Source: Micromussa lordhowensis | Taxonomy: Eukaryota; Cnidaria; Anthozoa; Scleractinia; Lobophylliidae | Direction of reading: 5' to 3' | DNA length: 64,000 nucleotides | Assembly: GCA_964020085.1 (NCBI GenBank) | Contig: OZ026595.1 | Location: forward strand, 3,047,701-3,111,700 | In this document: positions 14,301-25,049 of the stretch, piece by piece | Position numbering within the stretch: the stretch's first letter is position 1 | Layout of the letters: every line of letters starts with the position of its first letter | Program-made: the position numbers and the translations under genes | The notes under the pieces: model-generated | Seen by the model: only the letters and a program-made list of their open reading frames with translations | Databases searched by the model: none | What the model was told of the DNA's origin: nothing

Positions 14301-14408
14301 TACATTATTTTCCCTTCAGTTCATCCTCCTTATGGAGATGGTCTCCATTGGCCCCCTCCACCAGAAGATGTGAAAAAGGATAAATACGGGAAATTACATG
14401 TCGTGTGA
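8332..14408 (+). CDS. ZDHHC16: Palmitoyltransferase ZDHHC16 (DHHC family), ten exons
   Basis: Exons: 8332-8469, 9626-9817, 9929-9983, 11000-11048, 11769-11797, 11977-12110, 12468-12539, 12849-13052, 13618-13688 and 14291-14408. All introns have GT-AG ends, phases are continuous and the product is 353 aa; human ZDHHC16 is about 377. The family S-acylates cysteines of membrane and signalling proteins and sits in ER/Golgi-type membranes. Two N-terminal hydrophobic segments lie in exon 2. Zinc-binding CKKC is at 126-129 and HHCSIC at 138-143. The catalytic DHHC is at 151-154, followed by PWINNCVGHFNHRYF. Two more hydrophobic stretches follow, then the ZDHHC16-specific signatures GETSIE, HINK, FRNPY and P-PYGDG. 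Upstream ATGs are followed by stops in this frame. Exon 3 has a NAGNAG acceptor. Confidence 0.95.
8607..8702. repeat. Simple repeats (ATCA, GATC and ATCC units)
   Basis: Short tandem runs of ATCA, then GATC/GATT, then ATCC occur back to back in ZDHHC16 intron 1. No function is inferred. Confidence 0.8.
8729..8929. mobile_element. MITE with about 45-bp terminal inverted repeats in ZDHHC16 intron 1
   Basis: The left arm starts ATAGACCTCTTTAGCTTGGG and the right arm is its reverse complement, ending CCCAAGCTAAAGAGGTCTAT. The arms pair for roughly 45 bp with few mismatches. The interior is about 100 bp without coding potential. A TA or TAT target duplication is possible but ambiguous. Confidence 0.75.
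13720..13974 (+). repeat. Degenerate AGGCTAAC-rich repeat in ZDHHC16 intron 9
   Basis: The octamer AGGCTAAC and close variants recur about ten times at irregular spacing, some followed by CAGA or CACAAG. It reads as an eroded minisatellite. Confidence 0.65.
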
Positions 14409-14757
14409 ACTTATGTGATATAAAGAGCTAAGGTGTTTCGTGGAAAGACACTCGAACTGAGGGCATTCAGGTCCAGCGACGTATTTAGCCTTTAGAAAAA
14501 GACTGAAAAATAAAACAGGACGTATAATAGTGTATTTTAGAGTTGTTGCTGTCTGAGAGACTGGCCCTTCAACAGCAGCCAAAAATCTTGTACAGTAGTA
14601 GGTGGCTGCTTTTGCGGATGATCTTTTTATAAAGAATCAGATGAATATTTCAGTAGAGTAGCCGGCTGAGATCACGGAGTAGGTATTTGTAATTCTCATT
14701 GGTAGCTAGCAACTTTTGGTAACCATGCTTGTAGGATTCAGTAATGTTATGATTAAC

Positions 14758-14763
14758 AATAAA
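14758..14763 (+). promoter_or_regulatory. Candidate polyadenylation signal of ZDHHC16
   Basis: A canonical AATAAA lies 350 bp after the ZDHHC16 stop, just before the first transposon of the next cluster. Confidence 0.5.
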
Positions 14764-14865
14764 ATATCATCTGTTTTCTACAGTAATTGCAGTACTATTT
14801 ATTCTAATGCATAATTCAGTTCTAATACAACATGTGTACTTTTATATTATTTTTTGTACCCCTTA

Positions 14866-15713
14866 GGGACCGTTCATTTTTTATGGGGTAGGGGGGGCTG
14901 GTGGGAGTTGGTAGATAGTCTCTGTAGCATATGATGGCCCCCCCTCTTAACCGGATATTTTTTCCCTGGCCCCCCCTCATAAACCTAAATTTTTTTGATG
15001 ACCCCCCCCCCCCAAAAAAAAAAGAAGTCAAAAGCAAAGCAAAAAGAATGATCAAGTAAAGTCTACCTTATAAGTTAAACACAAAAACTGCAGTTTCAAA
15101 AAGTTCTTTCTGAATCACCGTTTTCGCCTATGGGATATGTCCTTTGTGTAATCTGACTATTTTTAACCCAACACGTGCCCTAACTAGGGGGGTTCGGGGG
15201 CATTCTCCCCCGAGAAAATTTAGAATTTCAGAGCTTCAGAAACGCTATTTTACGCCATTCTGGCAAACTTTTTGTAACATTTGTAGATTTACTGCAGTTT
15301 AAATTGAAAATAGTGTAAATAACTTTTAAATATTTACATGTGCACTGGCCATGGTAATCTGTCTTTTCCTTTGATAAACAAGGTACTGTTTGTTGTTGGG
15401 AGTGAACATTCTCAAGTAGTTTTGAATTGATATTGTTCCATCCACTACAAACTAGGGGGGTCCAGGGGGCATGTTCCCCCGGGAAAGTTTAGATTTTTAG
15501 AACCTCAGAAATGCAATTTTAGGGCATTTTGGTAGAAAATTTTGCATCATCATAGATGCTGTTCTTACAATATTTTAGGGTAATTTTTTGAGTGACCCCC
15601 CCTTACAGACGATATTTTTTTGGATGGCCCCCCCTTTAAGACCAGTTTTTTTTTTCATGGCCCCCCCCTCAATCCCACCAGCCCCCCCTATCTCATAAAA
15701 AATGAACGGTCCC
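14866..15713. mobile_element. Non-autonomous PIF/Harbinger-like element, 848 bp
   Basis: The ends GGGACCGTTCATTTTTTATG and its near reverse complement form terminal inverted repeats of over 30 bp including C/G-rich runs. Each end is flanked by TTA (14863-14865 and 15714-15716). A 3-bp TWA duplication with G-rich ends is characteristic of PIF/Harbinger elements. Inside, a block of about 100 bp starting AACTAGGGGGGT occurs twice (near 15183 and 15451). No transposase is present. Confidence 0.7.
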
Positions 15714-15716
15714 TTA

Positions 15717-16578
15717 TTATACAGTTTACTGTCTGCAACAATAGAAATGTCGTGGGTAAAGTACCGTTGTCGCATTAGAATTTTTGTGTGTTTTAGTATT
15801 TTGCGTTCGAGCAAAAGGTACTAAAATTTAACACAGCGCTTTTATAACAATGACAAACTAGAAATTTATGTTAAAGTGAGACATGGCCTTGCTGATTCAA
15901 CTCGTATTTGAAAGTGTGAAAGCAAGTCGTATCTGTCAACCAGATTTTCTCGATATTTCCCGCGTAATCGAAACAATTCTCGTACGTGATTGGTTACTCA
16001 GCAGCTCGTATGGGTCATGCTTGTACTCGCCCGCCGGTGTAAAACCCTGTGAAAATTAAGCGCTCTCTAGCGTAGCTGCGTACGAAGACGTGTTTTCTTT
16101 CCAAAGTTTTGTTATGTTCTCTTGACCCAGGACACCACTGCTACGAAGGCTGAAGGTGGTAAGCAGTCGCTTCGCCCGATGTGAGGTCGCCCGCACCAAA
16201 AGTACGTTCGCCTAGACTGAAAATTCAAAGAAAAATGCGCTTGAAATTTTCTCTTTCTCTAAACGAGCAAAAAAGACAACATTGTGGGCATCATGCCACA
16301 AAATCAGACAAAACTTGTTATTTCTCGTTCTTTAATATAATCCATTGACCACAGAGCTAACATGAGTCCGGGCTGAGGGTTTCGCTGCGCTTCTCCCTAT
16401 TTTTTTCGTTCGCCGTTTTTTGCGCTACGCCTCAACTAACCAAACGCCTGGAAGAGGTTACAGGATGTCACATCGGCTGAATCATTCATCGCAGTATTTA
16501 TCAGACTAAAATGTCTGGCAATCTGATCAAAGTACTTAAAATTACTGAGCCACTACGCGCGCTCTCATTGGTCGATAG
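15717..16578. other. Intergenic stretch without a recognised gene
   Basis: No conserved reading frame or clear element boundary was seen. The sequence is moderately rich in CG dinucleotides between 16.0 and 16.5 kb and may contain decayed repeats. Confidence 0.3.
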
Positions 16579-16703
16579 GTGTGTTTAGATGAGAGTATGT
16601 AAACACGGTTGTGACGTTTTAGATCCGCGCGTATTTTTTGAGAATTATTTTATAAAAGTAATAAGAGCACTTATTCCGTGTTTACACAGCCTCATCTAAA
16701 CAC
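16579..16703. mobile_element. Short palindromic MITE
   Basis: The left arm contains GTGTTTAGATGAG and GTAAACACGG. The right arm contains CCGTGTTTAC and CTCATCTAAACAC. The two arms pair around an AT-rich centre of about 65 bp. Confidence 0.65.
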
Positions 16704-16790
16704 TCGGAGGGTTGGGAGAAATCGCGAAAGTTATGCAAACCCCGGTTTGCATAACTTATTTCCATAAACAAGTCTGGAGCAAACTCCATA

Positions 16791-17316
16791 ATAGGCCTTA
16801 TCACGGTTTTCGACGCCATCTTGACGGGTAGGCAAAGCGGTCAGAAATTACAGTGTTTGTATGGGATTCCGATAGCAAATAACTTCTTCCAAAATTGAAT
16901 TTTACACAATTTATGAATCGCAACGTTAAAATACTTGGTAGAAGGTTTTATTCACCAAGTTTGAAGGATGTAGCTTGATTAGAAGACGCTCAGTTAATTT
17001 TTCTAATTTTCAATACATTTGTCTGTAAATTTGGCTGGGTAGACAAACGTCTAGACGCGGTTCGCGGGAAAAAAAATTTACAGACAAATGTATGGAAAAT
17101 TAAAAAAAATTAGTTCAGCGACTTATAGGGAAGCTACATCCTTCAAACTCGGTGAATACAATCTCTTATCTAGTATTTTAACGTTTTGATTCACAAATTG
17201 GGAAAAATTCAATTTTGGAAGAAGTTATTTGCCATTGAATTCCCATACAAACATTGCAATTTCGGACCGTTTTGCCTACCCGTCAAGATGGCGTCGAAAA
17301 CCGTGATAAGGCCTAT
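16791..17316. mobile_element. Long foldback element, arms about 250 bp
   Basis: The sequence from AGGCCTTATCACGG to CCGTGATAAGGCCT is a near-complete palindrome. Matching sub-blocks include GACGCCATCTTGACGGGTAG, the GAAGTTATTTGC region and ACATTTGTCTGTAAATTT. The centre is a short unpaired segment near 17040-17070. ATAAT flanks both sides (about 16788-16792 and 17315-17319), suggesting a short duplication. Transcribed RNA would form a very long hairpin. Confidence 0.8.
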
Positions 17317-17655
17317 AATGTATGTAGGCTAGGAGCCTTGCCTCCCCTTTTCGTCCATACCCCTTAAGTGTACGTTCGTGTTCACTTACTGAACACTAGT
17401 ATGACCCTGTGAGAAAACACCGGCTCCTGGTCGACATATTTACTAAAAGAGGAGGCGAGAATCTTGCCTTTGCAATTTTGCTTTTCGTCACCTACAGGAA
17501 GACCTAATCGATTCGTGTGGAGGGTCTGCTATTCTTTGCTTCTGCTTTTCGGACCAATAGTGCTCGTCTATAGGTTTTAGTCCGAAGAAGCTAAACGTCT
17601 TAGATGCACCACCATGTCCTCGTCCTATAGGCTCGATTTCCGCCGCTCTATATTT

Positions 17656-17698
17656 AACAATTATTCCACGATCGCACGTTGGATACGAGATGATAGAT

Positions 17699-17731
<33 letters not shown>

Positions 17732-17773
17732 AATCATCTCATATCCAACAAGCGCGCGAGTGGAATAATTGTT
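17656..17773. mobile_element. Palindromic MITE with a GGCGCGTAGCGCC centre
   Basis: AACAATTATTCCAC opens the element and GTGGAATAATTGTT closes it. The inner arms contain TTGGATA-GAGATGAT and its complement, then AGCCAAC and GTTGGCT around the centre. The whole 118 bp folds on itself. Confidence 0.75.
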
Positions 17774-17917
17774 TCATTAAAAACGCCCCCAAAATATAGA
17801 AAACTAGACTACAATAAAAACAAAAAGGCCAAAAAAAATCACGTTTACGCTCGCCATTTTTGTAGATCATGGTATAATGGCTCATATACCATGATGGCTT
17901 AGCCAATGAAAACTCTC

Positions 17918-17953
<36 letters not shown>

Positions 17954-18580
17954 GCGTATATGCGGGTCTCGCAAATTATGTTGTATATGCCAACATGAAA
18001 AGTGCCTTTTGACAGAATGTACGATAGCAATGAAAATTACTTTATTCTCCCCGCATGAGCCTCCATTGCAAGTTAGCTAGTACCGAGAATATGAAAATGG
18101 GCCAAAGCCGTGCATTTACCTCGCTCCCCTTTAAATTTTCTGTGTGTTCTGCCGTCGACTTTGTGTGTTCCCCAGTGGTTCCTGGTTGGGCTTCCTCTCT
18201 GTACCATAGCGGTACACTTTCATTGACCCTTCTGTTCCCTCATACATTTTACTCTCGACCCCCACCCCGACCCCCGAATGCATCCAACGCTCGAAAAGCT
18301 TCCTGTTCCCAGAGCGTTTCATATTTCATCTTGCCATTGCAGTACCTGAATACTTTCAAGGCATCTCTAAATCAACAAAATGCCTGTCTCAATGTTTTAA
18401 AAAGCTTTGGTACCACCACAGCAAGGACTTTAAGATCAGCCTCTGGAGGGTGAGGACTGACACATGGGCTCTCCCCACTCCCTGCACACATACAGCAAAT
18501 TCAAGTGGGTGCAGTTCAAGCCTGCACCTGTGTGGTAGGGTGCAAATGCTATCAATTATCAACTAGAAGCAATCTTCAAT

Positions 18581-18690
18581 CCAGTTTTGGCCCTGGTTAA
18601 TGTTATCAATCAACACTACTCCCGTGTGTGACAAAGGGCCACAACTGGACGAGAATCCCAAGTAGTGTTGATTGATAACATTAACCAGGA
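18581..18690. mobile_element. Inverted-repeat element with 28-bp perfect arms
   Basis: CTGGTTAATGTTATCAATCA at 18593 begins an arm whose exact reverse complement ends at 18688. A second inverted pair (CCAGTTTTGGCCC and GGGCCACAACTGG) overlaps it, so the element could adopt alternative hairpins. Confidence 0.7.
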
Positions 18691-19502
18691 CAATTCTCTG
18701 GTTGACCTTGTATAAACCCACCCTGCCCCCCCCCCCCCCCAAATAAAATCATCAGTAACGGAAACCCAACCAAACACTCCTTGACTTTTTTTAAAAAAAT
18801 GAGCTAAGGCAAACAGATTTGCACTGCTTTGATGTTATAGAAAATCACAACCTAACTAAAGGTGACTTGTTACATAAGCCAAATCTTATTCCCTATTTTA
18901 ATAAATTCTGTTGTTTCCTAAATTTTTTGTCAAGGTTCCCTTTTAATAGCAGATGTCCCTTGTTCTTCTTGTTCCCAAGAAATAAATGATCATGGTCCCT
19001 TGTTGCCTAAAACCCCTGGGGGGCTCTCGCTAAAAAAACATCCTATGCAGAATCATCAAGCATAACTACACAAATGTTCTCAATGTAAATCTGTGGTCTG
19101 TTTGAAACAGTAAGGTCGACCAGTTAGATATCAATATTGGTAATTAAATCATGGTTAATAAGGTCTGCAGCTAATTGTCACTACATTTTAAGTCAGATCG
19201 ACAAAACCTCTTTAGCCCAATTGAAGGAAATGTCTTAGTACCTTGTACAAAAAAACTTGAATAATAATAATATTGAAGAAAAAAACAAAAAACAAAAAGA
19301 ATCAACAATCCACGGCAGCAACTGGGAAAGATTAAAGTAGCTAATGCATGACATACTTCAAACAATTCACCATTTTTCTTAGGATGAATGTACTAATGAC
19401 ATATTTTTAAGTTACTACAGGAAGAAAATTATTGTGTTTGACCACATCAATTCCACTTGAACATGAGGACAAGCATCAATTACATTTTAATTAGCTTTCT
19501 CT
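18691..19502. other. 3' flank of SCPEP1-like copy A
   Basis: No second gene is visible. This stretch lies downstream of the minus-strand carboxypeptidase and should include its 3' UTR. It has C-, A- and AAT-type low-complexity tracts and no unambiguous AATAAA near the stop on that strand. Confidence 0.35.
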
Positions 19503-20516
19503 TTAGTCTTGACCGATTACTCTTTTCACCATTTCCAAAGCCATTTCCCCATTGTCAGAGGGAACCATGTGGCCTGCTTTCATAATGTAGTAAAGCTCTA
19601 AATTCTTGTAGGCCTTGTAAAATGCTGCTGTGTTTCTGTTCTTAAAACCTGAAGGCGTATAAAGGGGTACGCGACTGGTGGCATTAAATTCTGGTAATCC
19701 ATCCCAATCAAGTTTAGAAATCCATTTCTCTGCCCCAATGGTATCGCAAATCATGTCCAATTGGCCCTGATACACGACAACTTTCAAGCCATAATTCAAA
19801 AGTTTGCTGACATAGTCTATCACTGGCTTCATAAAATCCACTGACTGGTATGTAAACACATCTTGTGACTGCCCACCCCATGTGACATTTGGTGGTATAA
19901 TGCCCAGCTTCTTTCTGATTACCCCATTCATGAGTTCTGTCAGAGGGTCAGTATACAGGCGACCAACATGACGGGCATAAAGCCGATCCAGAATGCCACT
20001 GCCTAGTGATTGGAACTTAGGGAAGGGTGGAGCATTGTGTAAGAGAATGTTATAAACATCAACATTATCTGTTGTTTCTGCAATGACCACCTCAGTTTTG
20101 TCCCAGAGTTCAGTAGCTTTGTTGTATTCACCCTTAGAAACAGCGTCAGCAGTAGCTTGAGCTGCTTTGTTGACCAGGTCAAGGTCTTTTCCATCCAGCT
20201 GTGACACAGCATACAGATATGGGCCCCAGGTCAACACTGAATCCACTGGTGAAATCCATGAATCTCCCAGGGCCACCCCTCTGAAATTGCACTTGATACT
20301 TCCAGATTGAATGGTTTGATATAGAGCCACGCCAAAGGCAGATGTCATCTTGCCACCATAAGACTCACAGAAGATGTAAAATGGAATCTCTTGAAAAACT
20401 GGTTGTTTGTCCAGAAAGGCCTTGAAGAGAGTAACAAGGTCATCTGCTATGCCTGTAAAAAAAATTTCCAATCAAAATAAATTCAAGTTTGCCACTCAAC
20501 AAGATGTATGGATGTG

Positions 20517-20575
<59 letters not shown>

Positions 20576-21619
20576 ACGCGTTACAAAGAGCAGAATAATT
20601 TGAATATGTGTACAATATAAATTAGGTATAACATCGATTTGCATTCCATTGAGTGATACGCTTTATGTTGACTTCATAAACATTAGGGTGCCGGGACTGC
20701 ACAGTACCGACTGGAAATCATCTTTATTGCATTACTTCAAAATAACTGATTTTTGGATCCTTAATAACTACAACAACAGTGTTTGTTAGTCTCAGCCTTG
20801 GGGGTAGTGGTATTCTAAAATACTTAAAAAACAACTACCTGATATTCCAAATATTAGAACACTGCCGGACAGAAATGCTCTAGATATTCAGTTAAAGTAT
20901 TAAATCTATAGAGTGTTCCACCAAAATATCATTTTGCCCATATCACTTCAACTTGTAAAAGTATTGCAAGTATTGCATCGCCCCTCCCACACTCCTGTGT
21001 TTAGACAGGCAAGTCCCGTGAAAGTCACGCGATTTATAATAAAAAGAGAAACTTTTCCTCACCAGCGCCAGCCGTACGATAAGTGCGGAACACGTTCATT
21101 AAACCCAGATATAGTCCAGACAGAACATGGTTTCACAAAAAGAATCGATTAAACCCGAATAAAAACGCGATAATTCGGCACATATGAAGTGCATAAATTG
21201 CAAGGTAATAACTTGCCTGTTACGTTTGTGGTGAAGGCATCCTTGTCGGTGACATAACTATAACCTGAACCCACTGGGTTATCGACGAATAGAACATTAG
21301 CAGCTTGCAGCCAGGTCGTGTTACGAGGCTTAAGCTCCACTGTGAGCGGACCGAGCTCTTCGAAATTTCCGAAACCCGTAGAAGACCCGCCTGGCCCTCC
21401 CTGTAGCCACATAATCAGAGGTTTATCAACGCGCTCTGAGGGATCGCTTGTGTTTGCTCCATACAGCCACCAGAACATGAATGCATTTTCCCGCACTTGC
21501 ACATAGTTCCAATCTTCGTCTGGTATTTGTACAGACGTTGACTTAGCGGAAGAAAGCGCAGTTAAAGCAGAAAACAGCGAAACCAGGACCACTACAGAAA
21601 CGGTGAAACCTTCCGCCAT
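19503..21619 (-). CDS. SCPEP1: SCPEP1-like serine carboxypeptidase, copy A, two exons
   Basis: Read on the minus strand, exon 1 is 21619-21217 and exon 2 is 20452-19503, giving 450 aa (human SCPEP1 452). The family is peptidase S10, which removes C-terminal residues in the secretory or lysosomal compartment. The start at 21619 gives a hydrophobic signal peptide of about 25 residues; a second ATG at 21634 is possible. The oxyanion-hole segment WLQGGPGGSS is at 71-80. The triad is Ser165 in CESYGG, Asp367 in GQLDMIC and His429 in AGHMVPSD, all present. The residue before Glu-Ser is Cys. The intron donor reads AG|GCAAGT, so this is a GC-AG intron; copy B has AG|GTACAT at the same place. The intron carries an AAT-rich tract and a partial MITE end at about 20690-20735. 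Confidence 0.93.
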
Positions 21620-21736
21620 GTCTGCAAATGACATTTGGTACCAAGCTTCACGCTTACGTTCTTTTTGCCTTGTCAGCAAGCACCGGGCCATTCCGAAATT
21701 GTGCAGGGAACTGGGACAAGTTTCAAATTTAACCAA

Positions 21737-22196
21737 TCACCAATCGATAAACTGGCACCACCACATGAATATTAAAGTTGATGCTTTTAGGGTACACAGA
21801 GACGAAGTTATGGACCTCAGTTTTGTAACAACTGTAAAATCCCGTCATTCATTCATTTGAAAGAAGCTGAGATGAAAATCGCGTATGTTTGCCCATATTT
21901 AAGAGTATCACAGAAATCATAAAAATTGAGAGACGTTTGTATGGATTTTGAACCATGTTTCAAGGTCCATAACTTGGTCTCTGTTCAGTGTCTGTTTCAT
22001 GACAGGACGGAAATCGCGTGCACTGTAAGTATCTCCCGTTGTCCCATACAAAGCCTTAGGAAACTTATGGGCTTTAATCAGAAGGAATGTGGTAGCGCTC
22101 CAGGTTGCTCATTATGCTGACCGCAAGGGGTCATAATCTCGCCGCTTTGTGACATAAATGTCGTTCAACGAAACGTAAACCAGAACACTGTCAGAC
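21737..22196. other. 5' flank of SCPEP1-like copy A
   Basis: No gene is recognisable. This is the likely promoter side of the minus-strand carboxypeptidase gene, before the first MITE copy begins. Confidence 0.3.
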
Positions 22197-22787
22197 CTAT
22201 AGATCGTTTTCACGTGACGTCATCACTTTCTAAAATCTAAAACTAAAGATGCACCAAAGTTTTCATCCTCATCAGGTATAAGAGGTGACATATTTATATC
22301 TGTTTACAACTTTACAGCTCAATAGCGTGCTTCGTTTGAAAACCACAGCATTTTGAATTTCCGAGTTATGGAGGTGCGTGACACAAGGCTACGATCAAAT
22401 TTGTTGAAAAATATATACTTATCTCATGATTTTGAGCCCAGTTAGAAGCTAGAGCATAAAGAACAGTGCTTATGTAAATACTTGTTTTTTCATTACTGAT
22501 AATCAGTCGCCTAGAAAGCCAAAGTAAGTTCCAGATGTTTACACTATTTTCCGGCCGCCATATTGGTGTACCATGGAGGTACACCAACATGGCGTTTTCA
22601 TACTGGGCTCTGTAAATTTCTGTGAAACATTTCGACGAATATCTGAAGTTTGGGGAAATGCACAGGGCTAAAACTTGGAGAAGTGTCTTATTTTTTTATC
22701 TTCTATAACATCACAATTTCTTAGCTTTTTCCACTGGATAGTTTTCGATTTATTTTTTTATTGCGTGACAGTGAAAACGATCTATAG
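22197..22787 (+). mobile_element. MITE family 'CTATAG', copy 1
   Basis: The ends are CTATAGATCGTTTTCAC and GTGAAAACGATCTATAG, perfect 17-bp inverted repeats. The 591-bp interior includes the palindromic core GGTGTACCATGGAGGTACACC. Two related copies lie at 23472-24059 and 25886-26712. No transposase is encoded. Confidence 0.85.
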
Positions 22788-23470
22788 AGTCAAATGGTCT
22801 GGATAATAGCAGGCAGGTAACTACTTTTAAAAAATGAACAACAACTTTAAGTTTTAAACAAGACATGTTTCGATCGTTCAACGATCATCTTCAGTTGTGA
22901 ATTCGTTTACAAGTTCGTTTGATTTTATACAAGCAATGGCGTATAAGTTAAAACGTGATACAATTCAATTATTCGAAAATATTAACGTACAATTTTAACA
23001 AGCGCGAGAAATAGAATAACACTTGCGCGAGCTCTGCCCTTAACACAAGAAAGAAAATTGTACAAAATGGAATTAAGTACATTAATTACGACATAAAAAA
23101 CTTATTAATAAAGAACAATAATGATAAAGAAATAAATAAAATAAATAAATAAACCATTACTACATAAAAAGTAACATCAGAACGAGAGAGATAAGTCAGC
23201 ATGTTTCAGCTGCTTATTTAAAGTAGGATTCTCCCATTTGATGTGCATTGCTTCTTTCAAAAGGAGTTGCAATTTGTTGGGCGCGCAATCTACAATGGAG
23301 AAGCAGGTCTTATCGGCTAGACACCGACATGCCTGTGATTGCTGTAAATGCTGGAAAATGTGCGAGTTCCTATCCCTGCTCAGATGTTCACGAACGCGCG
23401 TCGAGAGATGTCGGCTAGTCTCGCCGATGTAGCAGGCATTACATCCTGCACACACATCCTGCACACTGAT
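22788..23470 (-). mobile_element. 3' fragment of a Penelope-like retroelement with GIY-YIG domain
   Basis: On the minus strand, 23464-23177 encodes a C-terminal GIY-YIG endonuclease domain of Penelope-like elements. It has the motif CNACYIGETSRHLSTRVREH and a downstream KEAMHIKWENPTLN. The upstream reverse-transcriptase part is missing: the frame stops against the next MITE at 23471. The AT-rich 3' part ends close to 22788 and contains a hammerhead-like motif. It is a dead 5'-truncated copy. Confidence 0.85.
22858..22898 (-). ncRNA. Hammerhead-ribozyme-like motif in the Penelope 3' region
   Basis: On the minus strand the order is ACAA, the core CUGAAGA, a 6-bp hairpin GAUCGU/ACGAUC with a 3-nt loop, GAAA, CAUGUC and UUGU. 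ACAA can pair with UUGU as stem I, and cleavage would follow GUC. Penelope-like elements are known to carry hammerheads with very short stem III. One extra U sits between the core and stem II, so activity is doubtful and this may be a decayed or variant form. Confidence 0.5.
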
Positions 23471-23471
23471 C

Positions 23472-24059
23472 TATAGAGTGTGTGCGGGTGACGTCATCAA
23501 ATTCTCAAATCCAAAACTAAAGACCCACTAAATGTTTTATCCTCATCAGGCTTAAGAGGTTCCAAATTTAGCTCTGTTTACAACTTTCCAGCTCAATAGC
23601 ATCCTTCGTTTGGAAACCATAACATTTTGAATTTCGAAGTTATGGCGGTGCGTGACATATGCGAAGCTCGCTTTTGTCAAAAAATATACACTTATCTCGT
23701 GATTTTCGTCCATTTTAGGAGTTTAAGTATCAGGAAAAGTGTTTTTGTAAATATTGTTTGGTTCGGTTTAGATAATCAGTTGACTAGAGAGCCAAAGTAA
23801 GTTCCAGATGTTTACACTATTTACTGGCCGCCATGTTGGAGGAGTAAAGAGGTCCTCCAACATGGCGGCTCCATACTACGCTCTGTAATTTTGTGCGGAA
23901 CATTTCGACGAATATCTCAGCTTTGGGACAACGCACACAGCTTAAACTTGGAGAACTGTCTTCTTTATTTATCGTCTACAATATCACAATTTTTTGACTG
24001 TGTCCGTTGCATAGTTTTTATTTTATTTTTTATTGCGTGACAGCCGCACACACTCTATA
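23472..24059 (+). mobile_element. MITE family 'CTATAG', copy 2 (diverged ends)
   Basis: The ends TATAGAGTGTGTGCGG and CCGCACACACTCTATA are perfect inverted repeats. The interior follows copy 1 block by block (GACGTCATCA, CCTCATCAGG, a GTAAGTTCCAGATGTTTACAC segment near the centre). The palindromic core here contains CCTCCAACATGGCGG. Confidence 0.8.
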
Positions 24060-24679
24060 CATGTCTCATTTTTCAGATAAAGGAATGTTACGCATCAATG
24101 ACATGTCATCGCTTGTCAATCTTTGTTAATGAACATGACTTCCACTCACGCAATAAGCCCAATGGATGTACTATTATGATCCACTGATAGCTACTGATGA
24201 GCAATAAGTGTAAATCAATCCGACAACATGAAGCGCCCTTCATAAACACGAGTGAACCGTAGGAGTCGTGTAGGCTAGTCACCTCATTTTACACTGATAT
24301 GATTATTATGGATGTGCCCCGTCCTACATCGTGCGAGACATACCAGCACTTAACCGTACGTCAAGGAGCATAAAGCAAGAAACTCGCACTCAACATATAG
24401 CATCAACCCCTTTTTAAAGGGGGGTTTGCAAAAAGAACGTGTCCGTTTATAACAAAAAAGCTCCACACTGCAGATCAGCCATCGAGTGCTTAGAAATCTA
24501 GAAAAAAAATGCCGTCAAAGAAACACAAAATAACGAGGTCGAGCTTCAAACTAATAAGGATCGAAAAGTACATTGCGCCATTGGCTAGCTGTTATAGCCA
24601 ACAGAAATCACGCATTTTCGATCCGCCACAAGGGTATACACCACCAGATCTTTGTGCCAAGCCGCAGAATGTCTCACAT
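24060..24679. other. Intergenic stretch without a recognised gene
   Basis: No conserved frame or clear element was recognised between the second MITE copy and the next inverted-repeat element. Confidence 0.3.
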
Positions 24680-25049
24680 TAGGGAGTTTAAGAAGCTACT
24701 ACGGCAACGTCGAGGACAACGTCGATTAAAAAATGAATTTATATTTTACCTAAGAATCTCGCGGAACTCTAAAGTCATTTAGTTTGTTTGTCACTGTCAA
24801 AACTATGACGAAACTGAATCTGGGACATGGCGATAAATCTGATATAGAAATTTAAAAAATTAGCCGTCGTGGTTCACGTTCTTCGGACAACGCAGAATTT
24901 GGTCATTTCACGTTGTTGTTCTACAGAGGACGGCTAAGAAATGTACCAAGAATTATAACGCACGTGCACAGTCATTGTTCTGCTCATTAAACCTTTTGTT
25001 TAGCGACGTTCCCGTTGCCGTTGCCGTCGTGGTTTTCTTAAACTCCCTA
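24680..25049 (-). mobile_element. MITE with AGGGAGTTTAAG ends (family also at 36.9 kb)
   Basis: AGGGAGTTTAAG at the left and CTTAAACTCCCT at the right are inverted. The inner parts share the CAACGTCG/CGTTGCCG motif and the segment around GTTCTGCTCATTAAACC with the copy at 36887-37225 in the opposite orientation. ATT flanks both ends, compared with AAT at the other copy. Confidence 0.75.

Noticed and set aside
18055..18453. Open frame of 132 aa on the plus strand between ZDHHC16 and SCPEP1-like copy A
   Set aside because: Composition is low-complexity with no recognised motif, and it lies in a repeat-rich spacer with an opposing frame. No splice context supports it.
22262..22290. CTGATGAGGATGAAAAC on the minus strand, resembling a hammerhead core
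   Set aside because: There is no room for stem II between the core and GAAA, and the other MITE copies do not keep the match.
24190..24215. CTGATGAG near 24.2 kb as a hammerhead candidate
   Set aside because: No GAAA box or pairing partner follows.
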